Shown here piece by piece: positions 1 through 5,078 of a DNA stretch of 6,042 nt (its first letter is position 1; each line of letters starts with the position of its first letter). The notes under the pieces were generated by a model. That model ran no database searches. It had not been told where the DNA came from and was given only the letters and a program-made list of their open reading frames with translations. The position numbers and the translations under genes were made by a program. The stretch covers positions 1 to 6,042 of the forward strand of contig JASHYZ010000259.1 in the NCBI GenBank assembly GCA_030042795.1, given 5' to 3'. The stretch comes from Terriglobia bacterium. Its GTDB lineage: Bacteria; Acidobacteriota; Terriglobia; UBA7540.

Positions 1-477
1 CCCTTCGTGCCACACGCGTCGATCCGATGAAAGCCCTCCGGCACGACTGATGCGTGTGTGAAAAGCCGCAGACTGAAGAACTCGGTCTAGGCTACTTGGC
101 TTTAGCTTAAAGCTAAGGCGATTTGCGGGATCGTGGCCGATGAGCATTTGTCGCTCCCGAGTAAAAGCCGGTCTGGTGCTGCTATCGTGACAGACCATCC
201 GCTCCTCGACAGACTTAGAGGATCTAAGGAAACCGATTGGGCGTAAACTCGCCTCATGCTGGGTGCAAAAATGGAAATCCCGGATTGAAATTGGAATCGC
301 GCAGGAGCCTAATAGAGGTGATCGTGGTGGACGTGGAGCGCCTGTCGGAAAGTTGATCTCGTCATGACACCCATGAAGTCGATCCCATGGCGGCTCTACG
401 GTCGGAATAGTGTGCCAGGATACATTTTTGAGGGCAATAGGTGCATGAAGGGCATACGAGTAAAGCTGGAATCTCCT
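1..477 (-). other. Long open frame without a start codon, leaving the left edge
   Basis: Read on the minus strand, the frame after the TAA at 480-478 stays open for 159 codons to the window edge. The first ATG in frame comes only after roughly 90 codons (in the context ...EERMVCHD...). The translation is rich in Ser, Arg, Pro and His, shows no domain I recognise, and its third codon positions are not GC-biased like those of the neighbouring genes. It could be the decayed 5' part of a gene lying left of the window, or simply a chance open frame. I favour non-coding or decayed. Confidence 0.2.
99..119. repeat. Near-perfect 21-bp palindrome
   Basis: TTAGCTT at 102-108 and AAGCTAA at 110-116 are exact reverse complements around a single A. 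The pairing extends outward through one T/G wobble and a GC/GC match to 99-119. As DNA it resembles a dimeric operator; as RNA it has almost no loop, so a terminator is unlikely. No promoter or gene start adjoins it inside the window, so its role is unknown. Confidence 0.45.
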
Positions 478-522
478 TTAGAATCAGTGACTGGGACAGC
501 GAGACTCACGAAGCGCACAAGG

Positions 523-560
523 ATTGTGACAATGTATAACTAAATAGTAATAATAATAAT
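523..560 (+). promoter_or_regulatory. Candidate promoter/operator region upstream of the DUF362 gene
   Basis: ATTGTGACAAT at 523-533 is a perfect 11-bp palindrome centred on one G. It overlaps a possible -35 TTGTGA (524-529), followed after 18 bases by a possible -10 TAATAA (548-553). The -10 lies inside a (TAA)4 run at 548-560, the most AT-rich patch in the window. The gene starts about 130 bases downstream, so the leader would be long. This is a by-eye match only. The palindrome could be an operator blocking the -35, but no regulator is encoded beside it. Confidence 0.3.
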
Positions 561-676
561 CTGAAATTTCTCCGGCAGCGCACCCCCAGCTCTGTCGCGC
601 TCTCGTCTTTCAGTTGCACTCCGGTCGTGCTTCGTTTACTATCAGGGCATCGTGGTGAAAGCTATGACGGTAGGCC

Positions 677-683
677 AAGGAGG
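677..683 (+). promoter_or_regulatory. Strong ribosome-binding site of the DUF362 gene
   Basis: AAGGAGG ends five bases before the ATG at 689. It matches the 16S rRNA anti-Shine-Dalgarno sequence closely and fixes the start at 689 rather than at the internal ATG at 701, four codons later. Confidence 0.8.
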
Positions 684-688
684 GTGAT

Positions 689-1855
689 ATGCGCCACTGC
701 ATGAATCGCCGTGAGTTCGTTCAAGGGTTAGGCACTGCTGCTGCCGGATGGTGCCTTCGTCCCTCGCATCTGTTCCCCGATAATTTCACAACCCGCAATG
801 CGCCCACGGCTCCGGTTGCTGTAGCCAAGTGCGCGGAGTACGGTTCCGACGTACGCACCACCCTGGCCACGATGTTTGACGAGCTTGGCGGCTTGGATCG
901 GCTAGTGAAAGGCAAGACGGTGGCCATCAAGCTGAACATGACGGGAGAAGCTACAGACCACCTCGCCGGTCTGCCTCAGAGCATGACGCACTGGGTGCAT
1001 CCCGATGTCGTCGGCGCCACCGTCAGCCTGATGGCCGACGCCGGAGCGCGGCGCGTACGGCTTCTGGAAAGCAGTTTAAGCCCCTCGCCCTCACTTGAGG
1101 ATTTTATGATGCAGGCGAAGTGGAATCCGCGTGACCTCGCGAATGCCGCACCGCACGTGGAATTTGAGGACACGAATTACGCCGGCCCGAGCGGCAAGTT
1201 CGTACGTTTCAAGGTGCCGGGCGGCGGCATGCTTTTCGAGTCCTATGATCTGAACCATTCCTACGCGGACTGTGACGTCTACGTCTCTCTCGCCAAGCTG
1301 AAGGAGCACGCCACGGCCGGGGTCACACTCTCCATGAAGAATTCTTTCGGCATCACGCCGGCCACCGTGTACGGCACCGGCGCTGGCATCGACGAGCCGG
1401 CGAAGGTGGTGAAAGGGTCGCGAGGGATGTTGCACGAGGGCGACCGCCAGCCCTCGAAAATTGCGGCGGCGGAAAAGGACCCCTCCTCTCCGCGCGTTCC
1501 GGGCTTCCGTGTGCCGCGCGTTACGGTCGATCTCGCCGGGGCGCGCCCCATCCACCTTGCGGTGATTGACGGCATTCATACCATGGCGGGCGGCGAGGGG
1601 CCTTGGGTGCAAGGCACCCGGCCGGTCCACGCGGGACTGCTGGTGGCGGGTACCAATTGCGTCACGATAGACGCGGTGTCCACGGCGCTGATGGGCTTCG
1701 ATCCCATGGTGGATCATGGAACCGCGCCTTTCGAGCACTGCGATAGCACCTTGAAGCTGGCCGAAGGACTCGGACTTGGTACTCGTAATCTGAAAAACAT
1801 TGAGGTAATCGGAGTGCCGATCGCCCAGGCGAGGATAAACTTCCGGAGCGTTTAG
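689..1855 (+). CDS. DUF362 domain protein with Tat-type signal peptide
   Basis: The protein has 388 residues. Residues 6-11 (NRREFV) followed by a short hydrophobic, Ala/Gly-rich stretch (12-22) look like a twin-arginine export signal, so export in folded form, perhaps with a bound cofactor, is likely. The rest fits the DUF362 family: a beta-alpha start (VKGKTVAIKLNM, 73-84), the conserved block around residues 196-223 (DVYVSLAKLKEH, then GVTLSMKNSFGITP) and the C-terminal AGTNCVTIDAVSTALMG block (320-336). There is no C-terminal ferredoxin-type CX2CX2C cluster, which some DUF362 proteins carry. The family has no firm biochemical function; an iron-sulfur or oxidoreductase link is suggested for some members only. 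The gene stands alone, has a strong ribosome-binding site, and converges on the transporter gene downstream. Family assignment is firm; function is unknown. Confidence 0.87.
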   Translation: MRHCMNRREFVQGLGTAAAGWCLRPSHLFPDNFTTRNAPTAPVAVAKCAEYGSDVRTTLATMFDELGGLDRLVKGKTVAIKLNMTGEATDHLAGLPQSMTHWVHPDVVGATVSLMADAGARRVRLLESSLSPSPSLEDFMMQAKWNPRDLANAAPHVEFEDTNYAGPSGKFVRFKVPGGGMLFESYDLNHSYADCDVYVSLAKLKEHATAGVTLSMKNSFGITPATVYGTGAGIDEPAKVVKGSRGMLHEGDRQPSKIAAAEKDPSSPRVPGFRVPRVTVDLAGARPIHLAVIDGIHTMAGGEGPWVQGTRPVHAGLLVAGTNCVTIDAVSTALMGFDPMVDHGTAPFEHCDSTLKLAEGLGLGTRNLKNIEVIGVPIAQARINFRSV

Positions 1856-1883
1856 GTTAGAGAACGTACGACCTTCTGACTAC

Positions 1884-1988
1884 TGTCATTTCGAGCGCCG
1901 CCGTGCCTTCCGGCGCCGCGAGAAATCTCGCATTGAACTGCAGACGTTACACGAGATTTCTCGTCGCCTGCGGCTCTTCGAAATGACA
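1884..1988. repeat. 105-bp nested palindromic intergenic element (MITE-like)
   Basis: The ends TGTCATTTCGA (1884-1894) and TCGAAATGACA (1978-1988) are exact 11-bp inverted repeats. Inside them CGAGAAATCTCG (1919-1930) and CGAGATTTCTCG (1952-1963) form a second exact 12-bp inverted pair. The flanks between the arms are GC-rich and also partly self-complementary. The element lies between the stop codons of two convergent genes, so its transcript would fold into a long stem from either side. It resembles the dispersed 'GTCATTTCGAGCG' elements I associate with acidobacterial and other soil genomes. It may act as a two-way terminator, but no U-run follows the stem. Confidence 0.75.
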
Positions 1989-2020
1989 AAGTGGGTTGAT
2001 CTCTCCCGGTGCCGCCGGGT

Positions 2021-3232
2021 TCAAGAATTCGAACGTTGAACGTGAGAGGAAACGGTAGCCAGAGCGCGGTCAGGACGAACGGCCAGCCACGTGACTGCCC
2101 CCAGGGCGCACAGGACGGCGGCCACAAGGAACGACGCCTGCCAGCCCAGTCGTCCGGCAATTACGGGTGTGAATGCTGCCGTTACGGCTCCTCCCAGTTG
2201 CGCACCCATATTCATCAGGCCCGAGAGCGTTCCCGAGGAACTTCCGCCCAGGTCGGCCGATACAGCCCAGTAAGAACTCTGCGACAGGTACAGAGCGCCG
2301 GCGCCTCCGGCGAGCACCAGGGCGGCGCTGCCGGCAGCGTGCACGGTGGAACCGAGGGTGACGAAAACCGCGGCCAGCCCCAAGCCAAGAAAACCAACCC
2401 CGCATCGTCCCCACCAGCGGCCCATGCGCTGCGAGATCAAATCCGCAATCAGGCCGCCCCCGGCGGAGCCGACTGCCATCGCCACCAGAGGAACCGCCGC
2501 GTAAAAGGCTCCTGCCTTCAGGTTGAGGCCGCGTTCTCGGGTGAGGTAGATGAAGAACCAACTGAAAAAGATGAAAGCAGTGTAACCAAAGCAAAAGTAG
2601 CTGAAGGTCAGGCTCCAGACGTTCTTGCTGGTCAGGATCACCCTCCAGGGCAACCGGGCGCGGTTGGCAGCGCCGGCGTCATGCCCAACGCCTTGCTCGA
2701 TCAACTCCAGTTCGGGTGCGTTCACTTTCGAATGCTCTTGCGGCCGGTCGCGAGCGAGCCACCACCAGGCGAGGCCGCTCGCCACGCCCAGCAATGCGCA
2801 GAAGTGAAAAGAGGCTTGCCATCCGGCGTGCAGCGTCACGGCGGTAATAATGGGCGGAGCGAATGCGGCTCCGGTCCCGACGCCGGCGAAAATGATTCCG
2901 TTGGCCACGCCGCGCTCGCGGGAGGGAATCCAACTGGCTTCCCATCGGTTCGACGAGGGGTAGATCACGGCCTCGCCAACCCCCAGCAGGAACCGCACGG
3001 ACCAAAGAACGGCGAGCGCGCCCGTTATGCCGGAAGGAACCGATGCCGTAAGGCTGGTGAATGCGGCCGACCAAAGGGCTCCGAAAGCCAGCATGCGGCG
3101 AGGTCCAAAGCGGTCGGCGAGCCATCCTCCGGGAATCTGAAGAAGCATATAGCCCAGGGGAAAACCCGCAAACACTGTGCCGAGCTGGGAATCGTTCAGC
3201 CGGAACTGGCGTGCGATCAGCGCGCCCGCCAC
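2021..3232 (-). CDS. MFS transporter, anion:cation symporter (sugar-acid) type
   Basis: From the first in-frame standard start (GTG at 3232) this encodes 403 residues of a major facilitator permease. Near the start are FRLNDSQLGTVFAGFPLGYM and the loop 2-3 motif A (GGWLADRFGPRRM), then RFLLGVGEAVIYPSSNRW and GWQASFHF. A second motif-A-like loop (GGGLIADLISQRMGRWWGR) opens the C-terminal half. This pattern is typical of the ACS family, which takes up hexuronates, galactonate, glucarate or related organic anions with protons; the substrate cannot be read from sequence. The GTG start is doubtful: it falls just after the DRVNIS motif and would remove helix 1, which is encoded in frame further upstream. 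No ribosome-binding site precedes it. The ends of the gene lie near repeat elements on both sides. Confidence 0.88.
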   Translation of the reverse strand: MAGALIARQFRLNDSQLGTVFAGFPLGYMLLQIPGGWLADRFGPRRMLAFGALWSAAFTSLTASVPSGITGALAVLWSVRFLLGVGEAVIYPSSNRWEASWIPSRERGVANGIIFAGVGTGAAFAPPIITAVTLHAGWQASFHFCALLGVASGLAWWWLARDRPQEHSKVNAPELELIEQGVGHDAGAANRARLPWRVILTSKNVWSLTFSYFCFGYTAFIFFSWFFIYLTRERGLNLKAGAFYAAVPLVAMAVGSAGGGLIADLISQRMGRWWGRCGVGFLGLGLAAVFVTLGSTVHAAGSAALVLAGGAGALYLSQSSYWAVSADLGGSSSGTLSGLMNMGAQLGGAVTAAFTPVIAGRLGWQASFLVAAVLCALGAVTWLAVRPDRALATVSSHVQRSNS

Positions 3233-3307
3233 GGAGATGTTAACGCGATCAAGAAAGCTGATAGCGCCGACAACGGAAATGCAGGCTACCAGGAGCCAGC
3301 GGATGCG
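3233..3307 (-). other. In-frame coding sequence for the transporter's first helix, without a start codon
   Basis: Upstream of GTG 3232 the same frame reads RIRWLLVACISVVGAISF and then LDRVNISVAG. This is the expected helix 1 and DRxNIS motif of ACS-family permeases, so it belongs to the gene. The frame stays open to a TAA at 3397-3395, yet contains no ATG, GTG or TTG between that stop and 3232. A TTG exists in a neighbouring frame near 3350, which would restore a start after a single-base shift. Translation may begin at a rare codon, or the 5' end has been lost or shifted. Confidence 0.75.
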
Positions 3308-3359
3308 GCTGGGATGGGCGAGATTCGAGTTCGTGCGTTCCGTTGGGCAACCCCGAGAG

Positions 3360-3443
3360 TGGATCCCGCCTTCGCGGGGATGACGTGGCTCGCTTTAGTG
3401 GCTCTGGCCCCAGCCAAGTCATTCCCACAAAGGCGGGAATCCA
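3360..3443. repeat. 84-bp inverted-repeat element of the 'ATTCCCGC..GCGGGAAT' type
   Basis: Two copies of a short palindromic repeat face each other. The left copy (3360-3384) runs from TGGATCCCGCC to GGGGATGAC. The right copy (3419-3443) runs from GTCATTCCC to GGCGGGAATCCA, and its reverse complement matches the left copy apart from a few bases and one single-base gap. Each copy is a hairpin by itself (ATCCCGC with GCGGGGAT; ATTCCC with GGGAAT). These are the widespread intergenic repeats whose chance translations read 'PAFAGMT' and 'SFPxRRES'; both appear here. The element may be a non-autonomous mobile unit. Confidence 0.75.
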
Positions 3444-3486
3444 CAAGTTTTCATGGCTCTCGCCCCTGGCGTTCCGGCAGCAAGAT

Positions 3487-3512
3487 TCCAGGCCAGCCGC
3501 GCCAAGCCTGGA
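3487..3512 (+). repeat. Stem-loop just upstream of the small conserved gene
   Basis: TCCAGGC (3487-3493) pairs exactly with GCCTGGA (3506-3512) around a 12-base loop, about 18 bases before the first possible start of the next gene. The same 7-base arms recur in the stem-loop at 4065-4097. Its role is unknown; it could shield the translation start region. Confidence 0.4.
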
Positions 3513-3539
3513 GCAGGTATTTTATGGCAGATGACTGTT

Positions 3540-3785
3540 ATGGCGCGAGGCTGGGAAAGTAAATCTGTGGAGTCGCAAATGGAAGCCGCCGCCGCGGCGC
3601 CGGCCAAGGCGTCTGGCGTGCGTCCCACGGCCGAGCAACTCGCCCGGCAGCGGGAACGGCAGAGCCTGGAACTCGCCCGGACGAAAGTCCAGCGGGACCT
3701 GGCTGCTGCCACGCACGCCCGGCACCGTGAGATGCTGGAAGCCGCCCTCAAACATCTGGACGACCAGATCGCCGGCTTAGGCTAG
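3540..3785 (+). CDS. Small conserved hypothetical protein (MARGWESKSVE type)
   Basis: This encodes an 81-residue soluble protein with no signal or membrane segment. The N-terminus MARGWESKSVESQ precedes an Ala-rich linker (16-27). A charged, mostly helical part follows (TAEQLARQRERQSLELARTK, 30-49, then VQRDLAAATHARHREMLEAALKHLDDQIAGL), probably a short helical hairpin or coiled coil. I remember proteins with this start and this Arg/Glu-rich middle as small hypothetical proteins in Acidobacteriota, with no known function; this is recalled, not searched. I prefer ATG 3540 over ATG 3531 (three codons earlier) because the remembered proteins begin MARGWESKSVE. The frame is also open further upstream to 3453, but that part runs through hairpin and repeat DNA. 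No clear Shine-Dalgarno sequence is present. Confidence 0.72.
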   Translation: MARGWESKSVESQMEAAAAAPAKASGVRPTAEQLARQRERQSLELARTKVQRDLAAATHARHREMLEAALKHLDDQIAGLG

Positions 3786-3872
3786 TCACGTAGTAAGCGC
3801 CTTGCCTTTGCTCGCCCGGTCGAAGTTTAGCCGCCTCCACGGCCGCACCGCCGGTTGCCGCCGCGGCGCGCG

Positions 3873-4019
3873 CCTCTCCGTGTCCTCTGTGGTGCGCTTT
3901 TCTTGCGGGTCGAGAAGTCGATTTCTAAGCCGAAGCCGTCTTGCAGATTCTTCGCGGCCCAAGAAGAAGTTGGACGTTAGTAACACGGAGGCCACAGAGC
4001 CTCCGTGAACTCTGTGTTA
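3873..4019. repeat. 'CACAGAGGACACGGAG' dispersed repeat, inverted copies
   Basis: On the minus strand 3893-3875 reads CCACAGAGGACACGGAGAG. On the plus strand 3981-4019 reads TAACACGGAGGCCACAGAG followed by CCTCCGTGAACTCTGTGTTA. The second block holds two alternative pairings: CACGGAGG (3984-3991) with CCTCCGTG (4000-4007), exact, and TAACACGGAG (3981-3990) with CTCTGTGTTA (4010-4019), one mismatch. This 9-base-unit repeat family is common between genes of soil and deltaproteobacterial-type genomes and gives the chance peptide 'TTEDTE'. Its function is unknown. Confidence 0.65.
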
Positions 4020-4064
4020 GAGGCTTCCAGGCACAAAGGGGCACGGAAACGCGAGAGCTCCATT

Positions 4065-4097
4065 TCCAGGCAAAGGCGAAAGCATTCGCAGCCTGGA
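4065..4097 (+). repeat. Two-part stem-loop
   Basis: TCCAGGC (4065-4071) pairs with GCCTGGA (4091-4097), and inside it GCGAA (4076-4080) pairs with TTCGC (4085-4089) around a four-base loop. The two stems are separated by an asymmetric internal loop (AAAG opposite A). It lies 3' of the coiled-coil gene's stop on the other strand, about 85 bases away, without a U-run in either direction, so a classical terminator is doubtful. Confidence 0.45.
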
Positions 4098-4180
4098 GGA
4101 AGCAGACCCTTGTAACACGGGAAGGGTTTCAGATCACAGATTTGAAAGGCCGGATTTGCAGATTTCAGAGACCCGAAGCG

Positions 4181-4666
4181 CTACCCCAGCCACTCGCGCT
4201 TTTCCTGCCTGGGTTCTACGCGAGGCAGTGGCGCAGGCGCTCCTTCCCATTCCGTCTTAACGACGGTCGCGCCGTTGCCTCCGGTGGGATGAAGTTGCGG
4301 TGCCGGGCTGTCCTTGCGCTCTTTCTTCACCACCAAGCCGGCGACGAAACTGATCGGGAAAGGCAGGGTCTTTCGGGGTGGCGGCTCTTGAATAAAAGTG
4401 GGCGGAGTAACCACGACAGGTTCGGGTTGAGCAGGAGGTGCCGGCGGAGCAGGCTCAGTGGTCATGATCGTGAGCCCATCGAGTACCTGCTTCAGGCCCA
4501 CTAGCCTACGTTCGGTCACAGCCCGCTCATGTTTCAAGCGAGCGGTCTCCTGATCGATTTCTTCCCGCCGCTTTTGCAGGGCATCCTTTTCGGCAAGGGC
4601 GTCCTGTTTTGCTTTTTCGTAATCCACGCGAGAAGCGTATGCTGCAGTGATCTTCTTGTCAAGCAA
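4181..4666 (-). CDS. Coiled-coil protein with proline-rich C-terminal half
   Basis: The product has 161 residues from a TTG start at 4666, the only start-like codon after the in-frame TAA just upstream. Residues 1-65 are highly charged and helical with heptad-like spacing (YEKAKQDALAEKDALQKRRE, 16-35, then IDQETARLKHERAVTERRLVGLKQVLDGL), which predicts a coiled coil. From about 70 to 100 it is proline-rich (EPAPPAPPAQPEPVVVTPP), and the remainder is Pro/Lys-rich and probably disordered. The N-terminal part resembles acidobacterial hypothetical proteins that, as I recall, carry a winged-helix-like C-terminal domain; that domain is not recognisable here, so this copy may be C-terminally diverged or frameshifted. 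There is no signal peptide and no Shine-Dalgarno sequence. It is divergent from the UPF0175 fragment, with 33 bases between their 5' ends. Confidence 0.6.
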   Translation of the reverse strand: MLDKKITAAYASRVDYEKAKQDALAEKDALQKRREEIDQETARLKHERAVTERRLVGLKQVLDGLTIMTTEPAPPAPPAQPEPVVVTPPTFIQEPPPRKTLPFPISFVAGLVVKKERKDSPAPQLHPTGGNGATVVKTEWEGAPAPLPRVEPRQEKREWLG

Positions 4667-4699
4667 AAAGTTGGGTGGTTACAGGCCGCAATGAGGTAA

Positions 4700-4888
4700 C
4701 TGAAGAGTATACAGACGGTTAATGTGGAAATCCCGGCGGAGCTGGCTTCGGCTGCCGGATTTGATCCACGTAATCTCTCAGCGGAAACAACTCGCCTTCT
4801 GGCGCTGGAACTCTATCGTGAGGACAAGGTGTCATTAGGGCGGGCTGCCGAACTCAGTCAGATGCCGGTGGAGCATGGGGCAATCTGA
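4700..4888 (+). pseudogene. UPF0175 family (antitoxin-like) gene, C-terminally truncated
   Basis: The frame reads LKSIQTVNVEIPAELASAAG and then FDPRNLSAETTRLLALELYR, EDKVSLGRAAELSQMPVE and HGAI-stop. The elements VEIPAEL, RLLALELYRE and SLGRAAELSQMP are the typical UPF0175 (COG2886) pattern: an N-terminal strand followed by a helix-turn-helix-like part. Full-length members are about 70-90 residues and continue with a segment such as 'FM.FAA.HG' plus a tail; here the protein ends right after MPVEHGAI. Family members are often the antitoxin-like partner of a PIN-domain toxin encoded just downstream, but no PIN gene follows. The start is also irregular: CTG at 4700 sits where ATG is expected, and the first standard start is GTG at 4724 (54 residues). 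I read it as a decayed remnant; a short functional form is possible. Confidence 0.65.
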
Positions 4889-5020
4889 AATCGTAGACCC
4901 GGAAAGTCTGGGCCGGCCAGCATCTGGCGGCCAAGCGCGCTACGCCTGACCGCGGCGTTGGAGAAATCCCGGTCCGCCGGAGGACAAAGAGCCCAACTCC
5001 ACTGCGAATATCGCCCTCTG

Positions 5021-5078
5021 AAGTGGTCGGGGCAATATCCACTTGATGTGATTTCGAGATAGCCACTATCCTTGACCC
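5021..5078 (+). promoter_or_regulatory. Candidate leaderless promoter with inverted repeat for the MocR gene
   Basis: A possible -35 TTGATG (5043-5048) and -10 TATCCT (5067-5072) are separated by 18 bases. The -10 ends only six bases before the ATG at 5079, so transcription would begin at or next to the start codon, giving a leaderless mRNA. This agrees with the absence of any Shine-Dalgarno sequence. AAGTGG (5021-5026) and CCACTT (5039-5044) form a 6-bp inverted repeat overlapping the -35. MocR-type regulators commonly bind repeats near their own promoters, so autoregulation is plausible. This is inferred from position and symmetry only. Confidence 0.4.

Larger units (their letters stand above)
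1..688. other. Gene-poor intergenic region with short palindromes
   Basis: No convincing gene is visible in these 688 bases. On the plus strand most frames are broken by frequent stops. The longest plus-strand candidate I found by eye is a 59-codon frame from ATG at 364 to TAA at 541-543 (MTPMKSIPWRLYGRN...). It has no good ribosome-binding site and no family I recognise. On the minus strand one frame stays open from 477 to the window edge but lacks an early start codon (listed separately). Local structure includes a hairpin pairing 11-17 (CACACGC) with 52-58 (GCGTGTG), a palindrome at 99-119, the palindrome ATTGTGACAAT at 523-533 and an AT-rich (TAA)n tract at 548-560. The segment is visibly less GC-rich than the genes that follow. 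Confidence 0.6.
3786..4180. other. Repeat-rich intergenic region, no gene seen
   Basis: About 395 bases separate the small gene from the end of the coiled-coil gene. Frames open through this stretch look like chance translations of repeats (for example 'TTEDTER' on the minus strand). It contains the CACAGAG/ACACGGAG repeat pair (3873-4019), a third TAACACGG copy at 4113-4120, TTCCAGGC repeats at 4025 and 4064, a stem-loop at 4065-4097, and degenerate CAGATTT-rich sequence at 4130-4170. Confidence 0.6.

Noticed and set aside
11..58. Possible group II intron domain V or other structured RNA at the left edge
   Set aside because: There is a hairpin (CACACGC with GCGTGTG, plus GTCG with CGAC) and a 'GATGAAAGCCC' loop, but no catalytic AGC triad in the right place, no 34-nt domain V layout and no reverse transcriptase in the window.
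364..543. 59-codon plus-strand frame MTPMKSIPWRLYGRN...
   Set aside because: It is reasonably protein-like but has no ribosome-binding site, no recognised family and no supporting context. It is kept only as a remark under the intergenic region.
1091..1738. 215-codon minus-strand open frame inside the DUF362 gene
   Set aside because: Its Arg/His-rich translation is typical of antisense frames in GC-rich genes, and the plus-strand DUF362 protein is well conserved.
3249..3446. 65-codon frame starting MWIPAFVGMTW
   Set aside because: This is the well-known chance translation of the ATTCCCGC repeat joined to an off-frame part of the transporter gene.
2009..3562. 517-codon plus-strand open frame
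   Set aside because: It is antisense to the clear MFS transporter. Its translation is low-complexity (Gly/Gln/Arg/Pro-rich), and at its end it includes the 'SFPQRREST' chance peptide of the repeat. It is a shadow caused by high GC content.
3941..4504. 187-codon plus-strand open frame
   Set aside because: It runs through the CACAGAG-type repeats and then antisense to the coiled-coil gene. No domain is visible and it has no plausible start signal.
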